64,000 nt of DNA from JAJDOD01 sp050299835 (GTDB lineage Bacteria > Pseudomonadota > Alphaproteobacteria > Rhodobacterales > Rhodobacteraceae): contig JBNKWP010000019.1 in NCBI GenBank assembly GCA_050299835.1, forward strand, positions 1 through 64,000, written 5' to 3'. Each line of letters starts with the position of its first letter. Position 1 is the first letter of the stretch. The notes below the pieces were generated by a model. The model saw nothing but the letters and a program-made list of their open reading frames with translations, was not told where the DNA came from and did not search any database. A program made the translations under genes and the position numbers. Of the stretch, positions 8,079 to 19,060 are shown one piece after another.

Positions 8079-8609
8079 TCATTCCCCACCGCCCAACTTG
8101 TCCTTCAACGCCTTCAACCCCGCAAAGGGTTTCGCATCCTCATCCGTCATCGGCGCAACCCCCGGCTCGGTCACCGTCAGATCGACCGCGTCCACACCCT
8201 CCGCACGCGGAAAATCGGGCAGGGCGAGCGACAGGGCCTCTTCCATCACCGCACCAAGGTCGATGGAGGCGGGCAGGGGCTCGGCGCTGTCATCCTCCGG
8301 CATCTCGATCTCGTCGCCCTCGGGTTCCTCGAAATCCGCAAGATACCGGCGCGTGACCTGCGTATCGATCCGTGTGGTCACCGGCTCGCCCGTCACCACG
8401 CAGGCCTGCACCGCCGTGGCACCAAGCTTCGCCGTCAGCACCAGATCCCGGCTGCCATCCGGCGCAACCGCTCCCGCGAAGGACAGCTTCCGCAACCCCA
8501 GCAACTCCAGCCGTGCGATGATCTCCGCCCGCGCAGCCTCGTCAGGCCGCAGAGCGAAACCGACCGGTTTCAGCACTTTGGCCGTTGCCAGAACCGAACT
8601 CTCATCCAT
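8079..8609 (-). CDS. yceD: DUF177 / YceD family protein (23S rRNA accumulation)
   Basis: The 176-residue product carries the YceD core: a Cys motif QACVVTGEPVTTRID and, near the end, VDAVDLTVTEPGV and KPFAGLKALKDKLGG. YceD is needed for normal 23S rRNA levels in bacteria and is usually cotranscribed with rpmF. Here the pair is separated by an inserted ORF. The gene is divergent from bamE, with 70 bases between the starts. Confidence 0.85.
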   Translation of the reverse strand: MDESSVLATAKVLKPVGFALRPDEAARAEIIARLELLGLRKLSFAGAVAPDGSRDLVLTAKLGATAVQACVVTGEPVTTRIDTQVTRRYLADFEEPEGDEIEMPEDDSAEPLPASIDLGAVMEEALSLALPDFPRAEGVDAVDLTVTEPGVAPMTDEDAKPFAGLKALKDKLGGGE

Positions 8610-8679
8610 CGCGCTTCTCCTTGAACCGGAACGGGTCTCTGGCTATGCCGGGGAAACAGGTTTGATGCAAGGGTAGGTC

Positions 8680-9138
8680 ATGCGCGGTTCTGTTCTGAGA
8701 TTCGGGGTTGCCCTGGTGGCATTCACGCTGCTGTCCGCCTGCGCCACCAAGCTGACCGACAGCCACGGCTACGTGCCCGATGACGAACTCCTCAACGAAC
8801 TGATGCTGGGCCTCGACACCAAGGAAACCACTGCCCGGCTGCTTGGGCGTCCCGGTTCCGAAGGCATCGTCGACGAATTCGGCTGGTACTACGTCAAGTC
8901 CGATTACGAACGCTTCCTGTGGCGGGCACCGGTGGAGACCGACCGCGAAGTGGTCGCGGTCAGCTTCGCCGCCGATGGCACGGTTCAGAATGTCGAACGG
9001 TTCGGGCTGGAAGACGGCCGTGTTGTGCGGCTGTCGCGCCGTGTCACCACATCGAACACGCGCGGCATCGGCTTCCTGCGTCAGTTGTTCTCCAACCTTG
9101 GCAACTTCAACGCGGGCAGCTTCCTGGACGAGGGTTAA
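8680..9138 (+). CDS. bamE: outer membrane protein assembly factor BamE (SmpA/OmlA family lipoprotein)
   Basis: The 152-residue product has a lipoprotein signal peptide ending in the lipobox LLSAC, with Cys21 as the lipidation site. The BamE fold follows: VPDDELLNELMLGLDTKE, the usual first helix, then LGRPGSEG and the strand FGWYYVKSDYER. BamE is a small lipoprotein of the BAM complex that inserts beta-barrel proteins into the outer membrane. Its stop overlaps the end of the convergent msrB by 4 bases. Confidence 0.88.
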   Translation: MRGSVLRFGVALVAFTLLSACATKLTDSHGYVPDDELLNELMLGLDTKETTARLLGRPGSEGIVDEFGWYYVKSDYERFLWRAPVETDREVVAVSFAADGTVQNVERFGLEDGRVVRLSRRVTTSNTRGIGFLRQLFSNLGNFNAGSFLDEG

Positions 9139-9533
9139 CCCGCGTCCTCCGGCTGGAACTCCAGCGCCACGCCGTTGATGCAGTACCGCAGCCCCGTCGG
9201 CTGCGGCCCGTCGGGGAAAACATGCCCCAGATGTCCCTCGCAGCGGGCGCAATGCACCTCCGTGCGGCGCATGAAGAAACTCCGGTCCTCGCTCTCGCCC
9301 ACCATCTCGCCGTTTGCGGGCTGGTAGAAGGACGGCCAGCCGGTGCCGCTGTCGAACTTGTGCGCCTGATCGAAAAGCGGCGCACCGCAGCCCTTGCAGG
9401 TGAAGACCCCGGCCTCTTTCGGAAAATCGTCATGGGTAAAGGCCCGTTCGGTCCCGTGCTTGCGAAGCACCTTATATTCCAGCGGGTCCAGCTGTTCGCG
9501 CCACTCCGCATCGGTTCTTTCGACTTTATCCAC
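9135..9533 (-). CDS. msrB: peptide-methionine (R)-S-oxide reductase
   Basis: MsrB reduces methionine-R-sulfoxide in proteins. The 132-residue product has two zinc CxxC pairs (CKGCG and CARCEG), the signature GTGWPSFYQP, and the catalytic Cys in RYCINGVALEF. There is no signal peptide, so it is cytoplasmic. The gene is alone on this strand and converges with bamE. Length and motifs are complete. Confidence 0.96.
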   Translation of the reverse strand: MDKVERTDAEWREQLDPLEYKVLRKHGTERAFTHDDFPKEAGVFTCKGCGAPLFDQAHKFDSGTGWPSFYQPANGEMVGESEDRSFFMRRTEVHCARCEGHLGHVFPDGPQPTGLRYCINGVALEFQPEDAG

Positions 9534-9627
9534 CCCGGGGCCCTTTCTGTCTTACTGGCGTCATACGTTGCATGTCATGCTCGCCGACAACATATAGTCG
9601 TGCAAGTCTCGAACCAGGGAGTGCGGG

Positions 9628-10371
9628 ATGTCACATTGCGGTTACCGGGCAAGGTTCGCCGAAACGCCCGCCGATATCGAAGCGGCGCAGCGCCTCCGAT
9701 ACCGTGCCTTCATCGTCGAGACGGGGGCCACGCCGCGTCCGGATGGCCGCGATACCGACCCGTTCGACGATCACTGTCTGCACATGCTGATCGAAGCCCG
9801 GCAGACCGGCGCTCTTGCCGCCACATTCCGCCTCCTGCCGCTGTCCTCCGGCGCAGAAATCGCCCGCAGCTACAGCGCCCAATATTACGAACTCGACGCG
9901 CTCCGCGATTTTGATAAGCCGATTCTGGAGATGGGCCGCTTTTGCGTCGCGCCGGGCGTCACCGACCCCGACGTCCTGCGTATCGCCTGGGGCGCTGTCA
10001 CCGCCTTTGTCGACCGCGAAGGCGTGGAATTGCTCTTCGGCTGCTCTTCCTTCCACGGCACGGACACGAAAGCCTATGCCGACGCCTTTGCCATGCTGAA
10101 GGAACGCCACCTCGCGCCACGCCGCTGGCTGCCACGGATCAAGGCCCCCAACGTTTTCCGCTTTGCACAAAGGCTCCGCCGTAAACCCGACCGGAAACTT
10201 GCGCTCAGGACCATGCCGCCGCTCTTGCGCAGCTACCTGACGATGGGCGGCTGGGTCAGCGACCACGCGGTGGTGGACACCGACCTTAACACGCTGCACG
10301 TCTTCACCGGGCTGGAAATCCGCGCCATCCCGCCCGCCCGCGCCCGCGCGCTGAGAGCCGTGGCAGGCTGA
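9628..10371 (+). CDS. olsB: L-ornithine N(alpha)-acyltransferase (ornithine lipid synthesis)
   Basis: The 247-residue product is a GNAT-fold acyltransferase of the OlsB/hemolysin-like type: RLRYRAFIVETGA near residue 22, then YELDAL and ILEMGRFCVAPG in the middle, and FGCSSFHGTDT later. OlsB transfers a 3-hydroxyacyl chain from ACP to ornithine, the first step of ornithine lipid synthesis. The second enzyme, OlsA, is not adjacent. The ATG at 9628 follows CAGGGAGTG, giving a fair ribosome binding site. Confidence 0.85.
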   Translation: MSHCGYRARFAETPADIEAAQRLRYRAFIVETGATPRPDGRDTDPFDDHCLHMLIEARQTGALAATFRLLPLSSGAEIARSYSAQYYELDALRDFDKPILEMGRFCVAPGVTDPDVLRIAWGAVTAFVDREGVELLFGCSSFHGTDTKAYADAFAMLKERHLAPRRWLPRIKAPNVFRFAQRLRRKPDRKLALRTMPPLLRSYLTMGGWVSDHAVVDTDLNTLHVFTGLEIRAIPPARARALRAVAG

Positions 10372-10440
10372 AATCCGCGCCCCTTGTTTGGCACGCCCCG
10401 CACGCTGCGCTAGGCGTAGGTGAACCACCGGGAGCCGCCC

Positions 10441-10992
10441 ATGCCATACCGTCTCAAGACCCCCGAAGTCGGAACCGGATTGACCGACCCTTCGACCGCA
10501 CAACTGTTCCACGCGGCGCGGACCTCCCTTGGCTTCGTGCCCAATAATTACAAGCAGATGGCCCGGTTTCCGCCGCTTCTGGAAGCCTACCGCCTTGGAT
10601 ACGCCCGCATGCGTTCCGGCAGCTTTACCGGCGCGGAACAGGAGGTGATCTTTCTCACCGCGTCGCTTTCCAACGGCTGCGCGTATTGCGTCGCGGAACA
10701 TTCGACGCTGGCGACCGAGGATTACGCGATGGCCCCGGATGAACTGGCTCGCCTGCGCAGGGGCGAAGCTCTGAAGGACCGCAAGCTCGAAGCTCTCCGT
10801 GCCTTCACCGCCGAAATGATCGAGACGCATGGTCAACCGGATGCGAAACTGGCCGAATCCTTCCTGAAGGCCGGCTACACCGAAGCGCAGATGTTCGAGA
10901 TCATCCTCGCCATCGCGCTGAAGACCATGTCGAACCTCTCCGGCCGTCTGTCGCGCCCCGAACCGGACCCGCGCTTCGCGCCCAACGCGTGA
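10441..10992 (+). CDS. carboxymuconolactone decarboxylase / AhpD-like family protein
   Basis: The product (183 residues from ATG 10441, preceded by CGGGAG) has the AhpD-like helical fold with the redox pair CAYCVAEHST and the segment EQEVIFLTASLSNGC before it. Such proteins act as peroxidases or thiol oxidoreductases; the substrate is not known. A GTG at 10420 would add 7 residues but has no good ribosome binding site. It stands between olsB and an ABC-F gene, each with its own gap, so no operon partner indicates its role. Confidence 0.8.
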   Translation: MPYRLKTPEVGTGLTDPSTAQLFHAARTSLGFVPNNYKQMARFPPLLEAYRLGYARMRSGSFTGAEQEVIFLTASLSNGCAYCVAEHSTLATEDYAMAPDELARLRRGEALKDRKLEALRAFTAEMIETHGQPDAKLAESFLKAGYTEAQMFEIILAIALKTMSNLSGRLSRPEPDPRFAPNA

Positions 10993-11036
10993 CGCGAACC
11001 CTTGACGCCGCCGCGCCCGAACCGTAGCTCGCGCTC

Positions 11037-12851
<1,815 letters not shown>

Positions 12852-12932
12852 TATCCCTTCTTCTGTCGGTAAGTACTCCGGGAGGGTCCGGGAGGGCGGC
12901 GCGGCGCAAAACGGGGGCCTGACGCCAAAGGA

Positions 12933-12956
12933 AAAGGCGCCCCGCAAGGCGCCTTT
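12933..12956. terminator. bidirectional hairpin terminator
   Basis: A perfect 9-bp stem (AAAGGCGCC / GGCGCCTTT) around the loop CCGCAA. It ends in T-rich sequence in the + direction and is A-flanked on the other side, so it can serve both the ABC-F gene (+) and the small membrane protein gene (-). Confidence 0.8.
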
Positions 12957-12979
12957 CCGTTTGGCAGTCTGTCAGTATC

Positions 12980-13147
12980 TCAGGCGTGTTCGTCGTCTTC
13001 CGGCTCGTTGATCATGGTCAGGCATTGGAAAAACAGCGCGACCGTTGTCAGAGCCGCCAGAAGCGGGAACACCCCGCCGAAGCCATAGACGAATGCCGCA
13101 ATGGTGATGCCGGCGGCAACGAAAAGCAGGAAAATACTCGCAATCAT
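12980..13147 (-). CDS. small membrane protein, 55 residues
   Basis: This ORF encodes two hydrophobic stretches (MIASIFLLFVAAGITIAAFV, then GVFPLLAALTTVALFFQCL) and a short acidic tail ending EPEDDEHA. It therefore looks like a two-helix inner membrane protein. GAAGG lies upstream of the ATG, and a terminator follows the stop, which makes a real gene likely. It is divergent from rplM. I do not recognise a family. Confidence 0.65.
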   Translation of the reverse strand: MIASIFLLFVAAGITIAAFVYGFGGVFPLLAALTTVALFFQCLTMINEPEDDEHA

Positions 13148-13344
13148 CACAGGTTACCTTCACAAGTTTCACTAGACTCAACATGAACAGCTTACGCCTG
13201 GAATGTGGCGGTTTCCGTTTATTCTTCCGACAAATCCTCGGTTTTTCTGAATCTGTTGCCAGGAATCCGGTGATATATTTGGGGTAAATAGATACCTATT
13301 TCATAACTTGTTGTTTTCATTATAATATTTGAAAGACAAGTGTC

Positions 13345-13372
13345 TTGACTGTGTGCCCAATTCCCTTAGAAC
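13345..13372 (+). promoter_or_regulatory. putative promoter of rplM-rpsI
   Basis: TTGACT (13345-13350) and TAGAAC (13367-13372) are 16 bases apart, the usual shape of Rhodobacteraceae ribosomal protein promoters. It would give a leader of about 35 bases. A separate AT-rich stretch with TATAAT at 13321 lacks a good -35. The rest of 13148-13344 shows no gene. Confidence 0.5.
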
Positions 13373-13414
13373 CGCGCCATCTTAAGACGGAACTCCCCAC
13401 AAAGGGTACAGAAA

Positions 13415-13873
13415 ATGAAGACGTTCACCGCAACACCGGCGGACATCGACAAGCAGTGGATTCTCATCGACGCCGAAGGCATCGTGCTGGGTCGCCTTGC
13501 CTCGATCGTCGCCATGCGCCTGCGCGGCAAGCACAAGGCCAGCTTCACGCCCCATATGGATATGGGCGACAATGTCATCGTCATCAACGCCGACAAGGTG
13601 CAGCTGACGGGCAACAAGCGCAACAAGCCGAACTACTGGCACACCGGCTATCCGGGTGGGATCAAGTCCCGCACCACCGGTCAGATCCTGGAAGGCGACT
13701 ACCCCGAGCGTGTCGTCACCCAGGCCGTGAAGCGGATGCTGCCGGGCGGCAAGCTGTCGCGCCAGCAGATGACCAACCTGCGCGTCTATGCCGGGGCCGA
13801 GCACCCGCATGAAGCGCAAAACCCGACCGTTCTGGACGTTGCGTCCATGAACAAGAAGAACACCCGGAGCTGA
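13415..13873 (+). CDS. rplM: 50S ribosomal protein L13
   Basis: The 152-residue product starts MKTFTATPADIDKQWILIDA and has the conserved GRLASIVAMRLRGKHKASFTP and the DNVIVINADKVQLTGNK segments of L13. L13 is an early assembly protein of the large subunit. It is followed after 5 bases by rpsI, the universal bacterial pair. Confidence 0.98.
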   Translation: MKTFTATPADIDKQWILIDAEGIVLGRLASIVAMRLRGKHKASFTPHMDMGDNVIVINADKVQLTGNKRNKPNYWHTGYPGGIKSRTTGQILEGDYPERVVTQAVKRMLPGGKLSRQQMTNLRVYAGAEHPHEAQNPTVLDVASMNKKNTRS

Positions 13874-13878
13874 TCCAG

Positions 13879-14391
13879 ATGGCAGATGAAGTGAAAACCC
13901 TCGACGACCTGAAAGAGGTCGTGGGCGAAACCGCCGCCGCTCCGGTCGAAGCCGAAGCGCCGGTCACCGAGACCGCGGTCAGCCGCGAGCCGGTCCGCGA
14001 CGACCTCGGCCGCTCCTACGCCACCGGCAAGCGGAAAGACGCGGTCGCCCGCGTCTGGATCAAACCGGGCTCCGGCAAGGTCACCGTCAACGGCAAGGAA
14101 ATGGACGTCTATTTCGCCCGTCCCGTGCTGCAGATGATCCTGCGCCAGCCCTTCACCGTGGCCGGCGTGGACGGCCAGTTCGACGTGCAGGCAACCGTCA
14201 AGGGCGGCGGCCTCTCGGGCCAGGCCGGTGCGGTCAAGCACGGTATCTCGAAAGCATTGCAGCTTTACGACCCGTCGCTCCGCGGCGCGCTGAAAGCCGC
14301 AGGCTTCCTCACCCGCGACAGCCGCGTGGTCGAGCGGAAGAAATACGGCAAGGCAAAAGCCCGGAAGAGCTTCCAGTTCTCCAAGCGCTGA
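13879..14391 (+). CDS. rpsI: 30S ribosomal protein S9
   Basis: The 170-residue product has an alphaproteobacterial N-terminal extension of about 45 acidic residues, then YATGKRKDAVARVWIKPGSG, the S9 signature, and the GLSGQAGAVKHGISKALQ segment; it ends FQFSKR, the basic tail that reaches the ribosomal P site. It is cotranscribed with rplM and followed by a good terminator. Confidence 0.98.
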   Translation: MADEVKTLDDLKEVVGETAAAPVEAEAPVTETAVSREPVRDDLGRSYATGKRKDAVARVWIKPGSGKVTVNGKEMDVYFARPVLQMILRQPFTVAGVDGQFDVQATVKGGGLSGQAGAVKHGISKALQLYDPSLRGALKAAGFLTRDSRVVERKKYGKAKARKSFQFSKR

Positions 14392-14412
14392 TTGCTGGCG
14401 ATATTGGGAAGA

Positions 14413-14439
14413 GGCCTCTGCGAAAGCGGGGGCCTTTTT
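14413..14439 (+). terminator. rho-independent terminator of rplM-rpsI
   Basis: A 9-bp stem (GGCCTCTGC / GCGGGGGCC, two G-T pairs) closed by a GAAA tetraloop and followed by TTTTT. It starts 22 bases after the rpsI stop. Confidence 0.88.
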
Positions 14440-14616
14440 CGTTGGGGGCTTAGGAGCGGGAGATGTGGCTATGCAGGCCGTTGTCGGCGAAAGCCCCAGA
14501 GGCGGTTTTGTTTCGTCGCAGCGAACGGCGGCTTTGAGTCCAGAGTGACAAATGCTGCACAATGTACGAATGGGCGCTTTTAGGGTACTTCATGGGCTCA
14601 GACTGAGGAGTAGTCG

Positions 14617-15600
14617 GTGTACCGTCTTTTCAATTTCAGGATGATCTCAGAAATGTTGCCAACTCGCTACGTGCCTATTCTCGTGTTGATCCTCACTTCC
14701 CCGCAGTTTGCTTCGGCGCAGATAGAAGAAGTCCCATCATTCGATAGCTTTCAGGAATGCAGCATTTGCCCAGAAATGGTCGTACTCCCTTTGGGGTCTT
14801 TTGTCATGGGCGCGCCGTTGGAGCAATCAGCGGAGCTGTATCTAGACTATTTGTTCCCTCTCGCAAAATGGGCCAACCCGGATTTGGAACCGCGGGATCC
14901 GCCTGGCATGATCGAAGAGGGTCCAGAGCACGAAGTGGAGGTCGATATCCCGATCGCAATGGGCCGTTATGAAGTGACCGTTGCACAGTGGATGGCTTGC
15001 GTCGAGGCTGGAGGTTGCACCGACAACCCGAGGATGCATGTTCCCGGGCATGCCGACTATGTCGTAGCCGACAATCCCGACCATCCTGTAACGGGCGTCT
15101 CTTTCCTTGACATGCAAGACTATATTGCTTGGCTCAATCGCGGTCTGGGAACAACCACTTACCGTCTACCAACAGAGGCGGAGTGGGAATACGCAGCCCG
15201 CGCCGGTACAGGGACGACGTATTTCGAAGGTGAAACGCTGACGCGCGAACAAGCAAACATCCTGCTGTTCATTCACCCAAGCAAACAAGCACCTGGCAAT
15301 CGTCGGATGCCAGTCGACGTGATGGCCATGAACACAGCGAACGCTTGGGGCCTGCATCACATGGCGGGGAACGCCGGTGAAGTCACCCTATCTTGCTTTG
15401 CCGGAAGTCACCTTGGATTTGAAACGTCTTCAGCTTATCTGGCCCATGCGAGGAACGCCGGCGAATGCGACCGCGTATGGAAAGGAGGAAGCTTTGGAGC
15501 CGATGCAGTTTACGCGCGCCCTGCATATCGGAGGGCAGTCGGCGAAGCGCGGCAACATCCTAACAACGGATTTCGACTGGTTAAGGAAATGAGAGAATAG
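14617..15600 (+). CDS. secreted SUMF1/FGE-sulfatase domain protein
   Basis: The 327-residue product begins with a signal peptide (hydrophobic core VPILVLILT, cleavage near ASAQ) and then the SUMF1 fold: CSICPEMVVLPLGSFVMGAP, VGRYEVTVAQW-like core, YRLPTEAEWEYAARAGTGTT, and the end NNGFRLV. True formylglycine-generating enzymes use cysteines late in the domain that I do not see here, so this is probably a binding or unknown-function member. The GTG at 14617 has GAGGAG 6 bases upstream; ATG 14641 is the alternative. It stands alone between rpsI and putA with a base composition less GC-rich than its neighbours, hinting at acquisition. Confidence 0.82.
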   Translation: MYRLFNFRMISEMLPTRYVPILVLILTSPQFASAQIEEVPSFDSFQECSICPEMVVLPLGSFVMGAPLEQSAELYLDYLFPLAKWANPDLEPRDPPGMIEEGPEHEVEVDIPIAMGRYEVTVAQWMACVEAGGCTDNPRMHVPGHADYVVADNPDHPVTGVSFLDMQDYIAWLNRGLGTTTYRLPTEAEWEYAARAGTGTTYFEGETLTREQANILLFIHPSKQAPGNRRMPVDVMAMNTANAWGLHHMAGNAGEVTLSCFAGSHLGFETSSAYLAHARNAGECDRVWKGGSFGADAVYARPAYRRAVGEARQHPNNGFRLVKEMRE

Positions 15601-15681
15601 CGGACTTCCGGTTCGAGCACACGAAGGTCAGCTTCGCCCCGCAAAGCAGACATCCATACGCACTCCCGAAACCTCCCATCC

Positions 15682-18600
15682 TCACCCCGCCAGCAACGCC
15701 GCATTACCCCCCGCCGCAGTCGTGTCCACGCACAAATGCCGCTCATGCAGCACGTGCGCCGCGTCCGGCACGCCTGTGATCAACGGCACGAGCGGCCCGT
15801 CACGCCGCGCCAGCGCCTCGGCCAGCGCCCGGCCCGTCTCCGCATCGCCCCACCAGAGCACGCCCGAGATCCCCTCCCGCGTCTCCAGTGTCTCGGGCGA
15901 GGGCAGGGCATCCGCCACCTCGGCAATCCCGCCTAGCGCCCGCACCAGCTTCGCCTGCCGCTGCGCCTCCGCCGCCTCCGGCCCAAGACACAGAACCGGC
16001 GGCCTTGGCCCAACCGTTAGCCGGTTCAACTCGCCTGTGGGTCCCGGCAGCAGCACCTGCGGCGCGGGCACCTCCACCGGGGTCTCCGACGGCGCATAGA
16101 AGCGCGGCAGGTAATGCGGCCCGCCCGCTTTCGGCCCGGTCCCTGACAGGCCCTCGCCTCCGAAAGGCTGGGACCCCACGACCGCGCCGATCTGGTTGCG
16201 GTTCACATAGACATTGCCGACATGCAGCGCGTCCGAGACCTCCTGCACCCGCGTGTCGATCCGCGTGTGCAGCCCGAAGGTCAGCCCGTATCCGCTGGCG
16301 TTGATGTCGCGCACGATGCGGTCGGTCTCGGACCCCTTGAACGTCGCCACATGCAAAACCGGCCCGAACACTTCGCGCTCTAGATCGCCGATCCCGCCCA
16401 CCTCGATCAGGGTCGGGGGAATGAACGTGCCCGTCTCCGGCGCGCTCACCTGGTGCAGGACCTGACCGAGATGCGCCCCGATATAATCCGCAATCGACCG
16501 CCGCGCGGCCTCGTCGATCACCGGTCCCACATCCGTCGCGATGTCCAAGGGGTCGCCCACCCGCAACTCGTCCATCGCGCCCTTGATCATGTCGATCACA
16601 TGGCCCGCGCTGTCCTCCTGCACATAGAGGCAGCGCAGGGCCGAACAGCGCTGCCCCGCCGACTGGACGGCCGAGGCCACGATGTCGCGCACCGCCTGTT
16701 CCGGCAGCGCGGTCGAATCCACGATCATCGCGTTGATCCCGCCGGTCTCCGCGATCAGCGGCGTTCCGGGGTCGAGATGGCGGGCGGCCGACCGCGCAAT
16801 GTTCTTCGCCGTCGCCGTCGAGCCGGTGAACACGATCCCCTTCACGCGGTGATCAGACGTCAAGGCCGCCCCCACCGTGGCGCCCTGGCCGGGCAGCAAC
16901 TGCAAAGCAGCCTTGGGCACACCCGCCTCATGCAACAAAGCCACCGCCCGCGCCGCGATCAGCGGCGTCTGCTCGGCCGGTTTCGCCAGCACCGCGTTCC
17001 CTGCCATCAAGGCGGCCGAGATCTGCCCGGTGAAGATCGCCAGCGGAAAGTTCCACGGGCTGATCGCTGTCACGATCCCCAGTGGCCGGCCTTCGCGCTG
17101 CTCCCCCTGAGCCGAATAATAGCGCAGGAAATCAACCGCTTCCCGAACCTCTCCCACGCAATCGAGCAGGGTCTTCCCGGCCTCCCGCGCCAGAAGCCCG
17201 AACAATTCGCCGTACTGCGCCTCGTAGAGATCGGCGGCCTTGCGCAGCACCTCCGCCCGCTCTCCGGACGTCGCATCCCAGACGCGAGCCTCGTCCAATG
17301 CCCGCGCCACCGTCGCTTCGTCGGCTTCGGTCACATGACCGGCAACCACCCCGGTCGCCGGGTTCAGAACCGCCACCGCAACCCCTGACGCCTCCGCGAC
17401 CGTCACCGGCCCGGCCTCACCTGGATAGTCGTCTCGGGCGTCAAAGACCTCCCCCAGCACCCCGTCATCCGACAAATCCCAGCCCCGCGAATTCTCCCGC
17501 TCCGGCGCAAAGAGCTTGCCCGGTTTCACCAGCGCCGCTGGGGCCCGCGCCGTCTCCAGCGCCGCGAAGGGATCGGCGGCGATCTCCTCCGCCGGCACGC
17601 TTTCATCCACGATCTGATGCACGAAGGACGAGTTCGCCCCGTTCTCCAGCAAGCGCCGCACAAGGTAGGCCAGCAAATCCCGATGTGCCCCCACCGGCGC
17701 ATAGATCCGGCACCGCCCGCCGGTGTCCTTCAACACGATGTCATGCAGCCGCTCGCCCATCCCATGCAGCCGCTGAAACTCGAACGCACGGCCCTCGGCC
17801 AGTTCCAGCACAGCGGCCACCGTATGCGCGTTATGCGTGGCGAACTGCGGAAACAGCCGGTCGGACAGCGCAAAGAGCTTCCGCGCCAGACAGATATAGG
17901 ACACATCCGTCGCCACCTTGGAGGTAAACAGCGGAAACCCCGGCATCCCCGCCACCTGCGCCAGCTTCATCTCCGTGTCCCAATAGGCGCCTTTCACCAG
18001 CCGGATATTCATCCGCCGGTCGTACCGCTCCGCCATGCCGTAAAGCACATCCAGCGCCGGCCCCGCCCGCTTGCCATAGGCTTGCACGACCACGCCGAAC
18101 CCGTCCCAACCGGAAAGGTACTCATCCGCCAGCACGGCTTCGATCACCTTCAGCGACAAGACCAGACGGTCCTGCTCCTCCGCATCGACATGCAGCGCAA
18201 TCCCCGCATCCCGCGCCTGCCGCGCCAGCCGGGACACCACCGGCACCAGCTCCGCCATCACGCGGGCCTCCTGCGCCACCTCGTACCGAGGATGCAACGC
18301 CGACAGCTTGATCGAGATCCCCGGATTGTCCGCAATCGTCTCGCGCACCGCCGCCTTGCCGATGGCCGCAATCGCCTTGGCATACTCGCTCGCATAGCGC
18401 TCCGCATCCGCCCGCGTCCGCGCTGCTTCCCCCAGCATGTCGAAGGAGTACGTATACCCCTTGTCCACCTGCGCCTGACCGCGCTCCAGCGCCGCCTCGA
18501 TGGTCTGTCCCAGCACGAACTGCCGCCCCATCTCCTTCATCGCCCGCTTCACCGCGGCCCGGATCACCGGCTCCCCCAGCCGCTTGATCGCACCGCGCAG

Positions 18601-19029
18601 GGTGCCCGCCAGACCAGGGCGCTCGTCATCCAGCACCTTGCCCGTCAGCATCAGCGCCCAGGTCGAGGCATTGACCAGCGAAGATGTCGCCGCCCCCACA
18701 TGCGCATTCCACTCCGACGGCACGATCTTGTCTTCGATCAGCGCGTCCATCGTGAAGGTATCCGGCACCCGCAACATGGCTTCAGCCAGACACATCAGGG
18801 CCACGCCTTCCCGCGTCGAAAGTCCGTATTCAGCCAGGAAATGCTCCATCAGGGTGGGGTCGGACGTGTCGCGGATGCGGTGCACAAGTTTGGTCGCGCG
18901 ATCCGAAATCGCTGTGCGCTCGTCGGCACTCAAACCGGCTTGGCTGACAAGCCGGTCGAGCAGGGCGGCCTCATCGGCGTATTTCGCATCAAGGCCAAGG
19001 GTCGGGAAAGGGGGAGGTGTCTGTTGCAT
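15682..19029 (-). CDS. putA: bifunctional proline dehydrogenase / delta-1-pyrroline-5-carboxylate dehydrogenase PutA
   Basis: The 1115-residue product oxidises proline to glutamate in two steps. The N-terminal half is the FAD TIM barrel (SIKLSALHPRYE, RLVKGAYWDTE, FATHNAHTV), and the second half is the aldehyde dehydrogenase (AISPWNFPLA, AETGGINAMIVDS, catalytic Cys in SAGQRCSALRC). There is no N-terminal ribbon-helix-helix domain, so unlike the enterobacterial protein it cannot repress itself; control is by the divergent Lrp-type gene. The C-terminal 100 residues are a short alpha/beta tail. Confidence 0.97.
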   Translation of the reverse strand: MQQTPPPFPTLGLDAKYADEAALLDRLVSQAGLSADERTAISDRATKLVHRIRDTSDPTLMEHFLAEYGLSTREGVALMCLAEAMLRVPDTFTMDALIEDKIVPSEWNAHVGAATSSLVNASTWALMLTGKVLDDERPGLAGTLRGAIKRLGEPVIRAAVKRAMKEMGRQFVLGQTIEAALERGQAQVDKGYTYSFDMLGEAARTRADAERYASEYAKAIAAIGKAAVRETIADNPGISIKLSALHPRYEVAQEARVMAELVPVVSRLARQARDAGIALHVDAEEQDRLVLSLKVIEAVLADEYLSGWDGFGVVVQAYGKRAGPALDVLYGMAERYDRRMNIRLVKGAYWDTEMKLAQVAGMPGFPLFTSKVATDVSYICLARKLFALSDRLFPQFATHNAHTVAAVLELAEGRAFEFQRLHGMGERLHDIVLKDTGGRCRIYAPVGAHRDLLAYLVRRLLENGANSSFVHQIVDESVPAEEIAADPFAALETARAPAALVKPGKLFAPERENSRGWDLSDDGVLGEVFDARDDYPGEAGPVTVAEASGVAVAVLNPATGVVAGHVTEADEATVARALDEARVWDATSGERAEVLRKAADLYEAQYGELFGLLAREAGKTLLDCVGEVREAVDFLRYYSAQGEQREGRPLGIVTAISPWNFPLAIFTGQISAALMAGNAVLAKPAEQTPLIAARAVALLHEAGVPKAALQLLPGQGATVGAALTSDHRVKGIVFTGSTATAKNIARSAARHLDPGTPLIAETGGINAMIVDSTALPEQAVRDIVASAVQSAGQRCSALRCLYVQEDSAGHVIDMIKGAMDELRVGDPLDIATDVGPVIDEAARRSIADYIGAHLGQVLHQVSAPETGTFIPPTLIEVGGIGDLEREVFGPVLHVATFKGSETDRIVRDINASGYGLTFGLHTRIDTRVQEVSDALHVGNVYVNRNQIGAVVGSQPFGGEGLSGTGPKAGGPHYLPRFYAPSETPVEVPAPQVLLPGPTGELNRLTVGPRPPVLCLGPEAAEAQRQAKLVRALGGIAEVADALPSPETLETREGISGVLWWGDAETGRALAEALARRDGPLVPLITGVPDAAHVLHERHLCVDTTAAGGNAALLAG

Positions 19030-19060
19030 GCCCCCAGAATAACGTGCAGAACGTGGACGA

